Translations under genes and position numbers: made by a program | Source: Tigheibacillus halophilus | GTDB lineage: Bacteria > Bacillota > Bacilli > Bacillales > Amphibacillaceae | Assembly: GCF_042683165.1 (NCBI RefSeq) | Contig: NZ_JBHUIZ010000003.1 | Location: 992,001 to 1,056,000 of the forward strand | Length of the DNA stretch: 64,000 nt | Reading direction: 5' to 3' | Notes under the pieces: generated by a model | Database searches by the model: none | Told to the model about the DNA's origin: nothing | The model's input: the letters and a program-made list of their open reading frames with translations, nothing else | Shown: positions 52,711 through 61,586 of the stretch, piece by piece | Position numbering within the stretch: position 1 is the stretch's first letter | How the letters are laid out: every line of letters begins with the position of its first letter

Positions 52711-53034
52711 TATTTACACTCCCCGCCTTTCTCTTGCAAATATATTATATCTGTAATATGCGGAGAGGACAAATGGAGGGAGAAAATGCTGGTCACAGCA
52801 TTTTTTTCTCCCCAATCTATAGTGAACATTCAGCGCCCAGCCCTAGAAACTGGGCGCCAAACGATATTTGCTTGTACCTATATATTAACCAGGCAATGCA
52901 AAACTATAGCTGACAACTCTTTCTAATCTTGGTGCTTCTTTGGTTTTTACTGAGTTAGGTTGTCACCATCTGAGGCTGTGGTGGATTTTTTTAGCCTTTT
53001 CGTTTATACTGTTAATGAAATAGGAGGGATAAAA
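52711..53034. other. 324-base region between holA and yqzM
   Basis: It holds the holA promoter, a long hairpin at 52775-52813 (GGGAGAAAATGCTG against CAGCATTTTTTTCTCCC) and a second hairpin GCGCCCAG / CTGGGCGC at about 52831-52855. No gene is supported. The yqzM promoter must lie at the right end; TATACT near 53006 is a possible -10. Confidence 0.5.
52744..52772 (-). promoter_or_regulatory. promoter of holA
   Basis: TTGTCC (52772-52767), a 17 bp spacer and TATAAT (52749-52744) lie 35 bases upstream of holA on the minus strand. Confidence 0.7.
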
Positions 53035-53166
53035 ATGAATGAGTTTGAAAAAGATCCACAGTCAAAAAATCTCGATGTCGCTGATTCCATTAAGGGATTC
53101 ACATTCTCTTTTCTTTTCTTTGTTATCATTTTTGCGATTGGTGTCACCATTAGTGTCATGCATTAA
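53035..53166 (+). CDS. yqzM: YqzM family small membrane protein
   Basis: This 43-residue protein starts at MNEFEKDPQSKNLDVADSIK with AGGAGGG upstream. One hydrophobic helix (about 22-42) makes up the C-terminal half. Sequence, size and position between holA and comEC match B. subtilis YqzM. Function is unknown. A terminator follows. Confidence 0.85.
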   Translation: MNEFEKDPQSKNLDVADSIKGFTFSFLFFVIIFAIGVTISVMH

Positions 53167-53199
53167 GAAATACTGTATTTGTTTTTATTGTACATACCT

Positions 53200-53232
53200 A
53201 AAGAGACTGGAGGAACAGTCTCTTATTTTATT
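53200..53232 (+). terminator. terminator of yqzM
   Basis: AAGAGACTG and CAGTCTCTT pair around GAGGAA and are followed by ATTTTATTG. Confidence 0.75.
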
Positions 53233-53275
53233 GTGTTCTGCACTGGTAACATCAATTATGTTTAACTAAGATACT

Positions 53276-55573
53276 TTATGGCATATAAGGAAAAAATGTT
53301 CCTGTATTTCGCTTATATTTGTAAATTACCGCTCCGTTTTGATCTGTGCGCCATATGATTACTTGGTTCTCGTTTAAAACATCCAACACTTCCTCATGTG
53401 GATGGCCGTAACGATTTTTCCTGCCAGCTGAAATGAGTGCAAATTGCGGATTCAGTTGTTCGATAAATTGGCTATGTGACGAGTTTTTGCTGCCATGATG
53501 CCCTACCTTCAATACGTCTGCCTGCAAATCAGGATAGGTTCCCATGATTTTTCTCTCTGTATCTTTGCCAATGTCACCTGTAAACAACCAGGATTTCCCA
53601 CCGAATTCTGTCCATATGACAAGGGAGTTTTCATTGGCTGACTCCGTTTTAATTATGGGGGATACGACTGCAAATGCCTGTCCGGCCAGTTCAAGCCGCC
53701 TGCTTTGGCTAATATGATATATTCTGGTACCGTGCCGGTTCCATAGGTCCCTTTGTTTTTGTCCCAACTGATAAAAATGGCTGATAATAATTTTCTTTAC
53801 ATGCATGTTTTCAACCATGAAATCGACACTCCCCATATGATCCACATCCTCATGGGAAATGAATATGCCGTCAATCACAGTAATGCCTTCTTTATCTAAA
53901 TACGGTTTAATGATCCTCATATATACACTTTCGTTGGCTTCGCCAGTGTTAAAATCAAATCTGGCCCCCGCATCAATAAAAAATACACCCTTTCGATGCG
54001 GCAACTCTAAAATGAAAGCATCACCTTGGCCGATATCGAGCATGGTCAATTTTCCATATGGGGAAAAGTAAGGCCCTGATATTACTCCTATTACCAAACA
54101 TACCATTAAAATTCCTTGCAGGAACGCCTGGTTTAGTTTGTTTCTCTGTAAACTCACCATCAGTAAAATGAGCAGAAAATAATAAATTAATTGTGCAGAG
54201 CCCGGGAAATCCCCATATACCCAAGGATACGATGCCACCTCATTCATATAATTCAGTAAATCAAGAAAAAACGAATGGATTTTTTGAAAGAGTATGTCAA
54301 GCCAGAAAAACAATGAACTGAATGGGGAAAGCAACAGTAACATGAACATGAGTGGAATGACGAAAAATGAAAAATACGGGACGACAAGCACATTTAATAA
54401 AATAGATAACGGTTGAAAGGAAGAAAAATACAGCATTTGTATCGGCAGAATCACCATCTGTGAAATAAAACTAATGAAAAGCATTTGAAACAATAGGGTT
54501 GGGGTCTTTGCGAGCCACTGCCGCGATAAAATCAAACTGAAAGTAACTAGAAAAGACAATTGGAAACCCACATGAGATACGATGTACCTATCCACGAAAA
54601 TGATCATCAAAAATACAATTGCAATAATATCTGAAATTGTCATCTTTCTGTTCGCAACAGAAAATAAAATTAGCAGCATACCCATTAAACCAGCCCGAAT
54701 AACAGAGGGCTGTGCACCCGCAACGATACAGTATACCGGTAAAAAAAGGAGAATGCTCCATTTTGCTGTTTCTACTGTGGCAAAACCAGTTTTGACCAAT
54801 AGGAAATAAATCAGTCCGGTGATCAAACCAACGTGAAGTCCAGAAATGGCCAACAAGTGAGATAAACTCCATTCCCTAAATATATGGATTATGTTCTCAG
54901 GGATGGATGCATCCTCACCAAGCACAAGTGCTTTAAGCCAGGCGGAAGTCATTTCGCTATAACTGTCGTCAGCCGTTTTTAGCAAATCTTTACGCTTCTC
55001 GTCAAACACATGCAGAATGGATGAGCCTTTGCATGTTATATCGGACGCTTCTGAGAGTACCATTTGAAAATCGATACCTTGATCTTGAGAATACTTTTGA
55101 AAATCAAATTCACCTGGATTAGTGCCAGAATCCGGGACCTCCAATTTACCTTTTATGGCGCAATCTGCCCCACGTTTAAACGACTGTATCTTTTTTTCAA
55201 ATGCCTTTTTCGTTTGTTCTGTTAAAAACAAAATTGTCTGAATTTTTTTATGGGTTTTACATTCTTGCAGAAGGAAGGAAATTTTCTTTTCATCAGTTTC
55301 AACGGGAGAAATAATTTTTCCGTTTAAAGAGGTTGTTGTCATACTTATCGTTGATGGGGCTAAGTCAGCAGGGGGTTGTGGGGATGGCAAGTATACATAA
55401 AAAAATGAAAATGCGAGGACAGTTATTACCACTGGCTGTTTGCCCAACCGCTTCCAGAGCAGTAAAGCAAACATCCAGATTACGATGATGAAAAAAAGTG
55501 TGTTTTTTTCAATACGGAGACTTATGAAAGCGGCCGCGGCTGCAATGGCAGGAAGATGCCAGTATCCTCTCAT
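53276..55573 (-). CDS. comEC: DNA uptake channel protein ComEC/Rec2
   Basis: This 765-residue membrane protein carries transforming single-stranded DNA across the membrane. N-terminal helices and an OB-like domain (about 60-190) precede the competence channel helices (about 205-500, LSHLLAISGLHVGLI). A C-terminal metallo-beta-lactamase-like domain (about 510-755) has HEDVDHMG and VGHHGSKNSSHS; it may degrade the non-transported strand. It overlaps comEB by 4 bases. The gene appears intact. Confidence 0.95.
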   Translation of the reverse strand: MRGYWHLPAIAAAAAFISLRIEKNTLFFIIVIWMFALLLWKRLGKQPVVITVLAFSFFYVYLPSPQPPADLAPSTISMTTTSLNGKIISPVETDEKKISFLLQECKTHKKIQTILFLTEQTKKAFEKKIQSFKRGADCAIKGKLEVPDSGTNPGEFDFQKYSQDQGIDFQMVLSEASDITCKGSSILHVFDEKRKDLLKTADDSYSEMTSAWLKALVLGEDASIPENIIHIFREWSLSHLLAISGLHVGLITGLIYFLLVKTGFATVETAKWSILLFLPVYCIVAGAQPSVIRAGLMGMLLILFSVANRKMTISDIIAIVFLMIIFVDRYIVSHVGFQLSFLVTFSLILSRQWLAKTPTLLFQMLFISFISQMVILPIQMLYFSSFQPLSILLNVLVVPYFSFFVIPLMFMLLLLSPFSSLFFWLDILFQKIHSFFLDLLNYMNEVASYPWVYGDFPGSAQLIYYFLLILLMVSLQRNKLNQAFLQGILMVCLVIGVISGPYFSPYGKLTMLDIGQGDAFILELPHRKGVFFIDAGARFDFNTGEANESVYMRIIKPYLDKEGITVIDGIFISHEDVDHMGSVDFMVENMHVKKIIISHFYQLGQKQRDLWNRHGTRIYHISQSRRLELAGQAFAVVSPIIKTESANENSLVIWTEFGGKSWLFTGDIGKDTERKIMGTYPDLQADVLKVGHHGSKNSSHSQFIEQLNPQFALISAGRKNRYGHPHEEVLDVLNENQVIIWRTDQNGAVIYKYKRNTGTFFPYMP

Positions 55574-56151
55574 CTCGTACTTTCTTGCGGGATATTGCCA
55601 AACAATATTTCCTCTTCGGTCCGCAGCTTATCATATTCATCCTGACTGACGGAATTTCTGAGTTTATCCAGCAATCCTTTCACAAACTCATGCTTTTCCT
55701 TATAGTGTGTGTCGACAGCCAGGTAGTCGAGACTGACTTTTTTTGTATGAACGCCAGCTTCTTTATATAACTGAATCGCATATTCATTATTATGATAGTC
55801 ATCTGCATAATAAACATTTTTGATACCTGCCTGAATAATTTGCTTACAACACTGCAGACAAGGGAAATGTGTTACATAAATATCTGCATTTTTCGTAGGG
55901 ACACCAAATTTGGCGCACTGCAACAGAGCATTTGCTTCAGCATGGACAGTTCTGACGCAATGACCGTCAATTACATAACAGCCTTCATCAATACAATGAA
56001 CACTGCCTGACACACTCCCATTATAGCCTCCTGCGATAATTCGCTTTTCCCTGACGATGGTCGCCCCAACCATCAAACGTGTACAAGTACTTCGCAAAGC
56101 CAGCAGGTGACTTTGTGCCATAAAATATTGATCCCATGATATTCTTTCCAA
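55570..56151 (-). CDS. comEB: ComE operon protein 2, dCMP deaminase family
   Basis: This 193-residue zinc-dependent deaminase carries VHAEANALL near 68 (zinc His and catalytic Glu) and HFPCLQCCKQ near 95 (zinc cysteines). ComEB is in the competence operon but is not required for DNA uptake in B. subtilis, where a role in localising uptake proteins has been proposed. It lies 161 bases after comEA. Confidence 0.94.
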   Translation of the reverse strand: MERISWDQYFMAQSHLLALRSTCTRLMVGATIVREKRIIAGGYNGSVSGSVHCIDEGCYVIDGHCVRTVHAEANALLQCAKFGVPTKNADIYVTHFPCLQCCKQIIQAGIKNVYYADDYHNNEYAIQLYKEAGVHTKKVSLDYLAVDTHYKEKHEFVKGLLDKLRNSVSQDEYDKLRTEEEILFGNIPQESTR

Positions 56152-56312
56152 ATTTTGTCACCTCTTGTCAACTTTTGCATACCATATGACCAGTTTACAA
56201 TCAATTGCAAATAGCCGTCAATATCCCAGTTATTGAATTATCCTTAAAAGACAGCGAGTAATTGTCGATGGTGAAGAGAACACTTGAACATACCATGAGC
56301 TACCAGCTTCTT

Positions 56313-56927
56313 TTAGGGTACTTGAATAGATTCGCGTATATTTTCAAGTGTTTTCTCTCCGATGCCTGGAATTTCCAACAATTCTTCCACTGACTGAAAC
56401 ATGCCATTTTCTTCACGGTACTGTAAAATCGCATTCGCTTTCGAAGGACCAATGCCGCTTAACGATTCCAATTCTTCCTGTGTAGCTTGATTAATGTGTA
56501 TTTTTTCTTCGCTTGTCTCATTCATAGCTGCTTGGACAGTTGTTTGATTATTATCTTCATTCTTCAGTGGCACGGCGATTACCATTTCATCTTGGACTTT
56601 TTGGGCGAGGTTGATCTGTGACTCATCGGCGTCCTTCGTGAAGCCCCCGGCAAGCTGGATAGCATCGTTCACTCTCGCGTCCTGGGCTATCTCATAAACT
56701 CCCGGTTTCACAACGCTCCCTTTGATGTCCACCATGATCATTTGATGAAGCTGTTCCTTTTCGTTCAGAGAGGAGGATGATGATTCAGGCTGGTCAGCTT
56801 GAATATCTGTAAATGGCGTCTCCGTTATGTCTTCTTCATCACTTTTCATTTGGGATAAGAGCAAAAATACTGCAACCAACAGACCGGATGGTATAATAAT
56901 GAGGAATTTTTTAGGCAGGCTGTTCAC
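56313..56927 (-). CDS. comEA: competence DNA receptor ComEA
   Basis: This 204-residue membrane-anchored protein has one helix (about 8-25), an acidic spacer, a SLBB-like domain (about 65-125, MIMVDIKGSVVKPGVYEIAQ) and a C-terminal double helix-hairpin-helix DNA-binding domain (about 140-204) with LSGIGPSKANAI and IPGIGEKTLENI. It binds incoming double-stranded DNA. It is first in the comE operon. Confidence 0.95.
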   Translation of the reverse strand: MNSLPKKFLIIIPSGLLVAVFLLLSQMKSDEEDITETPFTDIQADQPESSSSSLNEKEQLHQMIMVDIKGSVVKPGVYEIAQDARVNDAIQLAGGFTKDADESQINLAQKVQDEMVIAVPLKNEDNNQTTVQAAMNETSEEKIHINQATQEELESLSGIGPSKANAILQYREENGMFQSVEELLEIPGIGEKTLENIRESIQVP

Positions 56928-56989
56928 GGGGCACCCCTTCCTTTTCAGGCAGTGATTCGGGATTCCTTGTGAAGATGGCAGCTCACTAT

Positions 56990-57017
56990 ATTATATAATT
57001 CGACATCATGGTGTAAA
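56990..57017 (-). promoter_or_regulatory. promoter of the comE operon
   Basis: TTTACA (57017-57012), a 16 bp spacer and a perfect TATAAT (56995-56990) lie about 63 bases upstream of comEA. I see no clear pair of ComK boxes (AAAA-N5-TTTT) nearby. Confidence 0.65.
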
Positions 57018-57029
57018 ATCCTGCTTGCA

Positions 57030-57058
57030 AACAAAAAAGATCGGAAATTTCCGATCTC
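57030..57058 (-). terminator. terminator after yqeM
   Basis: AGATCGGAAATTTCCGATCT, a near-perfect palindromic stem, is followed by TTTTTGTTTG on the minus strand and ends the yqeG-yqeM operon. Confidence 0.85.
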
Positions 57059-57060
57059 CA

Positions 57061-57813
57061 TTAGAAAACTTTTTCAGCGATAAAAAAAATCCGCTCTGTT
57101 TCATCAGAAACAGGATTATTTAATCCAAAGTCTCCGCATACACTCTTCACTGCAAAACCACTTTCAAGCAGCAATGATTTATAAAATGCCACATCGTAAG
57201 TTCTCTGGTGATGTGTTTCTTCAAAACGCCGATAAAGCTCACTAGACTTTTCCCTGACAAAAAAAGTAAGGTCATGATACATTTCACCAGGCATGTCCCC
57301 AGCAGTACAAAACCAAATATAAGAACAATCCGCTTCTTCCAAGGCAAAAGTATGATCTATCAGATCAGCTTCCACATGAGAGATGGAATGAACATCGAAT
57401 ACGAACAGTCCTCCTATTCTCAGGCTTTCAGAAGTGGCTTGAAAAACTTTTCGTAAATCCTCTGGCTCCACGATGTAATTGATGACATCACAAAAACTGA
57501 CAGCGGCGTCCAATTCAGACAACCCCTGAAGCTCCCGTAAATCCTGGTGGAGGAATTCGATCGGCACTTTCTGTTTGTCTGCTTTCTGTGCTGCAATCGA
57601 CAGCATATTTTCAGAGTTGTCAATAGCTATGACCTGGTAATTTTCAGCGGCAATGCGCCAGGCGATTTCCCCTGTCCCACATCCCAAGTCTGCAACCCGC
57701 TTTCCAGACAGTTGATATTTTGAAAAGACCTCTTTCATGAAAGTCACCCATTCATCATAAGGGGCGTCAGCCATGAACCGGTCATAATAAAGAGCAAGCT
57801 CTTGATATGACAT
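57061..57813 (-). CDS. yqeM: class I SAM-dependent methyltransferase YqeM
   Basis: This 250-residue protein starts at MSYQELALYY with AGAGGG upstream. The SAM motif VADLGCGTGEIAWRIA lies near 40, followed by VIAIDNSENML. The substrate is unknown. It is the last gene of the yqeG-to-yqeM operon, 11 bases after rsfS, exactly as in B. subtilis. Confidence 0.92.
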   Translation of the reverse strand: MSYQELALYYDRFMADAPYDEWVTFMKEVFSKYQLSGKRVADLGCGTGEIAWRIAAENYQVIAIDNSENMLSIAAQKADKQKVPIEFLHQDLRELQGLSELDAAVSFCDVINYIVEPEDLRKVFQATSESLRIGGLFVFDVHSISHVEADLIDHTFALEEADCSYIWFCTAGDMPGEMYHDLTFFVREKSSELYRRFEETHHQRTYDVAFYKSLLLESGFAVKSVCGDFGLNNPVSDETERIFFIAEKVF

Positions 57814-57824
57814 ATACAATCCCT

Positions 57825-58172
57825 CTATTTCATTTCCAGTGCCAAACGAGGTGCGTCTCCCCATAGGCGTTCCAAATTGTAATATGAACGTTCATCACGA
57901 TGGAAAATGTGACAGACAATGTCTCCAATATCCACAAGAATCCAGCGAGCCTGTTCAAACCCTTCCATGCGTTTGATTGAGATATCATTTTCTTCCATTT
58001 TTTCTTTGACTGCTCTTGCAATCGCTTGAACTTGCCGCTCATTGCTTCCATGACAGATCAGGAAATAGTCCGCAATCAGAGAAATATGCTCCATATCCAA
58101 TGCAATGATCTCTTCTGCTCTTTTGTCGTCACACGCTTGTGCTGCGAGACTTAGCATCTCTTTTACATTCAT
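57825..58172 (-). CDS. rsfS: ribosome silencing factor RsfS
   Basis: This 115-residue protein of the Iojap/RsfS family has IIALDMEHISLIADYFLICH near 22 and the C-terminal WILVDIGDIVCHIFHRDERSYYNLE region. It binds L14 and blocks subunit joining in starved cells. It lies 3 bases after yqeK. Confidence 0.96.
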   Translation of the reverse strand: MNVKEMLSLAAQACDDKRAEEIIALDMEHISLIADYFLICHGSNERQVQAIARAVKEKMEENDISIKRMEGFEQARWILVDIGDIVCHIFHRDERSYYNLERLWGDAPRLALEMK

Positions 58173-58175
58173 TCA

Positions 58176-58751
58176 TTAATTCCCTCCATTAATTCTTTTC
58201 GTTAAGTCATTATATGCATAAAATGTGTCGGGGTAAATCGGATTCCCTTTTTTCAACAAGTATGCAATCGTGTTGCTTGAAACCATCCATGCAGTTTTGA
58301 CCAAATCGTGTTCTGCCATCTCCCGTATCTTATCCAGCCCGGGGAAATCTCTGCCCGGTTCGATATAATCAGCGACAAAAACGATAAGTTCTAAATCGGA
58401 CATATGTGCTTTGCCAGTTGTATGATAACGGACAGCACTCTGAATTTCCCGATCCTTTATACCGTGCTCCCGCTCTACCAAAATGGAACCAACAGGCCCA
58501 TGCCATAATTCCGGATGGTAATACAATAAATCTTTGGGCAATTCAGGACTCTGTAAAATCCAGCGCTTCATCTCATTTACTGAGCGGTATTTCGCATAAT
58601 CATGAAAAACCGCCGCAAATTGTGCTTTATTCTTTGAAGCGTGAAAACGATCGCTTAATTCAGCGGCGGTATCAGCTACACGAAGGGTGTGTTCATAGCG
58701 TTTCGTTGTTAAATAAGGCTTAACAGCTGCTTTAGCTTCTTTGAGATCCAT
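58176..58751 (-). CDS. yqeK: HD-domain diadenosine tetraphosphatase YqeK
   Basis: This 191-residue HD hydrolase has HTLRVADTAAEL near 21 and FHDYAKY near 47 (metal ligands H and HD), followed by further histidines near 80-112. The family cleaves Ap4A symmetrically. The start MDLKEAKAAV is chosen with AAAGGAG about 10 bases upstream; an ATG three codons earlier is too close to the site. It overlaps nadD by 20 bases. Confidence 0.92.
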   Translation of the reverse strand: MDLKEAKAAVKPYLTTKRYEHTLRVADTAAELSDRFHASKNKAQFAAVFHDYAKYRSVNEMKRWILQSPELPKDLLYYHPELWHGPVGSILVEREHGIKDREIQSAVRYHTTGKAHMSDLELIVFVADYIEPGRDFPGLDKIREMAEHDLVKTAWMVSSNTIAYLLKKGNPIYPDTFYAYNDLTKRINGGN

Positions 58752-59304
58752 ATATATCATGCTCCTTTATAAAATCATGTACAGCATCAGGAACAAGATA
58801 TTTCACAGACTCCCTCTTCTTGAGGCGCTCACGGATAACGGTGGATGAAATTTCAATCGTCGGGACTTCTACGTCCATCACCGGATAGGGAGTCTGAAGC
58901 GTGTATCCCTTCCTTTTCACACCCACAAAGTCAATTAGTCCAATCAATTCATCGATTCGATGCCAATTTGGCAGATACTGTACCATATCAGCACCAATAA
59001 TAAAGTGAAAATGTTCATTGGTAAATTCTTTTGTCAACGTTTGAATCGTTTCAATAGTATAGGATTTACCTAATCTTTTCACTTCTATCGTATTCATATG
59101 AAATGCCGGATTATTCCTTATCGCCAGTTTCACCATTTGCAGACGCTCATCGACACTCGCCCGAGCTTCCCGTTTGTGTGGCGGTTGATTAGAAGGGATG
59201 AACCACACTTCATCAAGCATCAGCTGTGATCTGACTTGTTCCGCTATAATTAAGTGTCCCATATGGGGCGGATCAAAAGTTCCTCCCAATATTCCAATTT
59301 TCAT
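58732..59304 (-). CDS. nadD: nicotinate-nucleotide adenylyltransferase
   Basis: This 190-residue enzyme makes deamido-NAD from nicotinate mononucleotide and ATP. The nucleotidyltransferase motif GGTFDPPHMGHL (HxGH type) lies near 7 and ISSTVIRERL near 160. The start MKIGILGGTF has AGGGGA upstream; 46 earlier in-frame residues have no support. It overlaps yqeK. Confidence 0.96.
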   Translation of the reverse strand: MKIGILGGTFDPPHMGHLIIAEQVRSQLMLDEVWFIPSNQPPHKREARASVDERLQMVKLAIRNNPAFHMNTIEVKRLGKSYTIETIQTLTKEFTNEHFHFIIGADMVQYLPNWHRIDELIGLIDFVGVKRKGYTLQTPYPVMDVEVPTIEISSTVIRERLKKRESVKYLVPDAVHDFIKEHDIYGSQRS

Positions 59305-59332
59305 GCTGTCATGTCCCCTATTGGTTTGTGCC

Positions 59333-59623
59333 TCATGGCAGTTTAATTTGTTTATTTTCTTCCGATTCCCTGTATAGAACAATCTGATTCCCGATAATCT
59401 GTACAATTTCAGCTTCTGTCCCAGCCTCCAGCTGATTTGCAACCTCGGTTTTTTCTTCCATATTGTTCTGCAAAATATGCACTTTGATCAGTTCACGTTT
59501 TTCAAGTGCTTCACCAATTTGTTTGAGCATATTATCGCTCACCCCTGATTTCCCTACCTGGAAAATGGGTTTTATATGATTTGCTTTTGCTCTTAAAAAA
59601 CGTTTTTGTTTTCCATTCAACAT
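59333..59623 (-). CDS. yhbY: ribosome assembly RNA-binding protein YhbY
   Basis: This 96-residue CRM-domain protein (KANHIKPIFQVGKSGVSDNM near 13, the GxxG loop) is thought to help large-subunit assembly. Also called YqeI in B. subtilis. It follows aroE by 1 base. Confidence 0.94.
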   Translation of the reverse strand: MLNGKQKRFLRAKANHIKPIFQVGKSGVSDNMLKQIGEALEKRELIKVHILQNNMEEKTEVANQLEAGTEAEIVQIIGNQIVLYRESEENKQIKLP

Positions 59624-59624
59624 A

Positions 59625-60467
59625 TTATCTTCCTTCCAAGACAGCTTTTAATTCGATATCCATCGACTGAACATCCACTTTACACTCCGTCCATATTTCA
59701 AATGCGTACCTCGCCTGATGCAAGAGCATGAGATGCCCTTGATGGATCCTGGCTCCTCTCTGTTCAGCTTGCTTTAACAGTTTGGTCATGATTGGCTTAT
59801 AAACAATGTCACTGACAATGGTATTCGTACGAAGTTTCCCTAATTTGACAAGTTGGCCCTCGTCATCTGGTTCCATACCGACCGAGGTAGTTTGAATGAT
59901 CAGATCATATTTATTTATTGATGCTTCTGCATCTTCTAAGGAAAGCACTGCACTACTAGTATTACCAGAATTTAATTGAGACAATTTTTCTGCACTTGCC
60001 CTCGTTCTGTTCGCAATATCTATGACAGGCATGCCTGTTTGCAGCATGGCGGCATAAATACCTCTTGCTGCTCCCCCTGCACCCAAAATCAAGATTTTTT
60101 TGTCAAGCTCATCCAAAAAGTCAGGAAATCTTGTACCAATAGATCTGAGAAAACCAATGCCGTCAGTATTGAAGCCCACCCATTTCCCATCTTTTTTGGT
60201 AACTGTATTGACCGCCCCAATAGAAGCGGCATTGTCAGCTAATTCATCCAAAAAAGGAATGATAGCCTCTTTATATGGAACCGTGACGTTGAAGCCATGC
60301 ATATCTCCTGATAACAATTGGGTAATCTCCTGAGCAAAACGGTCCGGAGCAATTGCGATTTTCCGATACGTTCCTTGAATCCCGGATTTTTGGAAAAATT
60401 GCTGATGAATCCAGGGCGATAATGAATGTCCAACGGGAAAACCAATCACACCAAAATGCTGCACCAT
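59625..60467 (-). CDS. aroE: shikimate dehydrogenase (NADP+)
   Basis: This 280-residue enzyme reduces 3-dehydroshikimate in aromatic amino acid synthesis. Substrate motifs VGHSLSPWIHQQF near 13 and NVTVPYKEAI near 60 (catalytic Lys) and the nucleotide-binding GAGGAARGIYAA near 131 are present. The only non-ribosome gene of this type in the block, it sits between yqeH and yhbY as in B. subtilis. Confidence 0.96.
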   Translation of the reverse strand: MVQHFGVIGFPVGHSLSPWIHQQFFQKSGIQGTYRKIAIAPDRFAQEITQLLSGDMHGFNVTVPYKEAIIPFLDELADNAASIGAVNTVTKKDGKWVGFNTDGIGFLRSIGTRFPDFLDELDKKILILGAGGAARGIYAAMLQTGMPVIDIANRTRASAEKLSQLNSGNTSSAVLSLEDAEASINKYDLIIQTTSVGMEPDDEGQLVKLGKLRTNTIVSDIVYKPIMTKLLKQAEQRGARIHQGHLMLLHQARYAFEIWTECKVDVQSMDIELKAVLEGR

Positions 60468-60486
60468 TCTCCTAACTCTCCCCTCA

Positions 60487-61584
60487 TTAAATCAAAGAAC
60501 TTCTGATTGAAGCCCCCACACCTTCCGGACTGTGGGCTTCCACAGTCACATTTCCCAGAACGCTTATCCAGCCCAGCCCCGGAAAAACGATATCAGTCTT
60601 TTCGTCACCAATTCGAAAAGCATGCTTTACCAATTTAGGCAACGTCTTCATAGTTTGTTCGTCAGGCGGAAGCAACAACTCCCCGCGATGATTTGCATAC
60701 AGTTCGTCCGCCTTTTCCAATTTTGTCCGATGAATCGGGAGATCATTGGAGAAATAGCAAATGAACGACTGCTTGTCGCCTTTTACAAAATCAAGTCTGG
60801 CCAAGCCGCCGATAAACAACGTTTGCCCGCTATTCAACTGGTACACTCGCTGTTTTATTTCCTTTTTAGGATGTATCTTCTTCAAATCCTTCTCAGAAAC
60901 ATAATGGGCCATTTGCCGCTTATTAACAATACCAGGAGTATCAATCATCGCAGAGTGTTGATCAAGTGCGATGCGGATAAAACCCAATGTGGTACCAGGA
61001 AAATAAGAGGTTGTAATCACATCCCCGATGCCTGTGGATTCTTTTATCAAGCGGTTGATGAACGTCGATTTCCCGACATTCGTTGTACCGACAACATAAA
61101 CATCTTTATTCTTGCGATAAGATGCCAATGTCTGAGCCAGTTCTTCTATTCCAGTACCTTTAGTAGATGAAATGAGAAAAACATCCTTCACTTTAATGCC
61201 ATACTCGTTAACCGTGCTTCTTAACCAATTCTTCAGTTTTTGTTTATTTGTCGATTTTGGCAGCAAATCAACCTTATTTGCTGCCAAAATGACTGGATGG
61301 TCTCCTACGATCCTTGATAAGCCATGAATTAAGCTTCCAGCTACATCAAATATATCAATGATATGAACAACCAGGCCCTCTTTATCCTGGATGCTCATGA
61401 CCATATCCAAGAAATCCGATTCATCCATTTCCACATCTTGAATTTCATTATAATGCTTCAGACGGAAGCAGCGTTTACAAAGTAAATCTTCATTTTGCAA
61501 AGAAGACTCTGGGGTGTACCCCGCTTTCCCCGAATCCGAGGTTTGTATTTTGGCACCACACCCTTGGCAATACAATTCATCCAT
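60487..61584 (-). CDS. yqeH: ribosome biogenesis GTPase YqeH
   Basis: This 365-residue circularly permuted GTPase starts at MDELYCQGCG with GGGAGG upstream. A treble-clef zinc motif (C-x2-C at 6-9, CKRCF near 38) precedes the G motifs in the permuted order G4 NKVD, G5, G1 GTTNVGKST near 167, G3 DTPG near 213. It is needed for 30S assembly. It follows yqeG by 2 bases. Confidence 0.96.
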   Translation of the reverse strand: MDELYCQGCGAKIQTSDSGKAGYTPESSLQNEDLLCKRCFRLKHYNEIQDVEMDESDFLDMVMSIQDKEGLVVHIIDIFDVAGSLIHGLSRIVGDHPVILAANKVDLLPKSTNKQKLKNWLRSTVNEYGIKVKDVFLISSTKGTGIEELAQTLASYRKNKDVYVVGTTNVGKSTFINRLIKESTGIGDVITTSYFPGTTLGFIRIALDQHSAMIDTPGIVNKRQMAHYVSEKDLKKIHPKKEIKQRVYQLNSGQTLFIGGLARLDFVKGDKQSFICYFSNDLPIHRTKLEKADELYANHRGELLLPPDEQTMKTLPKLVKHAFRIGDEKTDIVFPGLGWISVLGNVTVEAHSPEGVGASIRSSLI

Positions 61585-61586
61585 GT

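Noticed and set aside
53276..55573. Possible disruption of comEC
   Set aside because: The frame is intact over 765 codons with channel and metallo-beta-lactamase motifs present.
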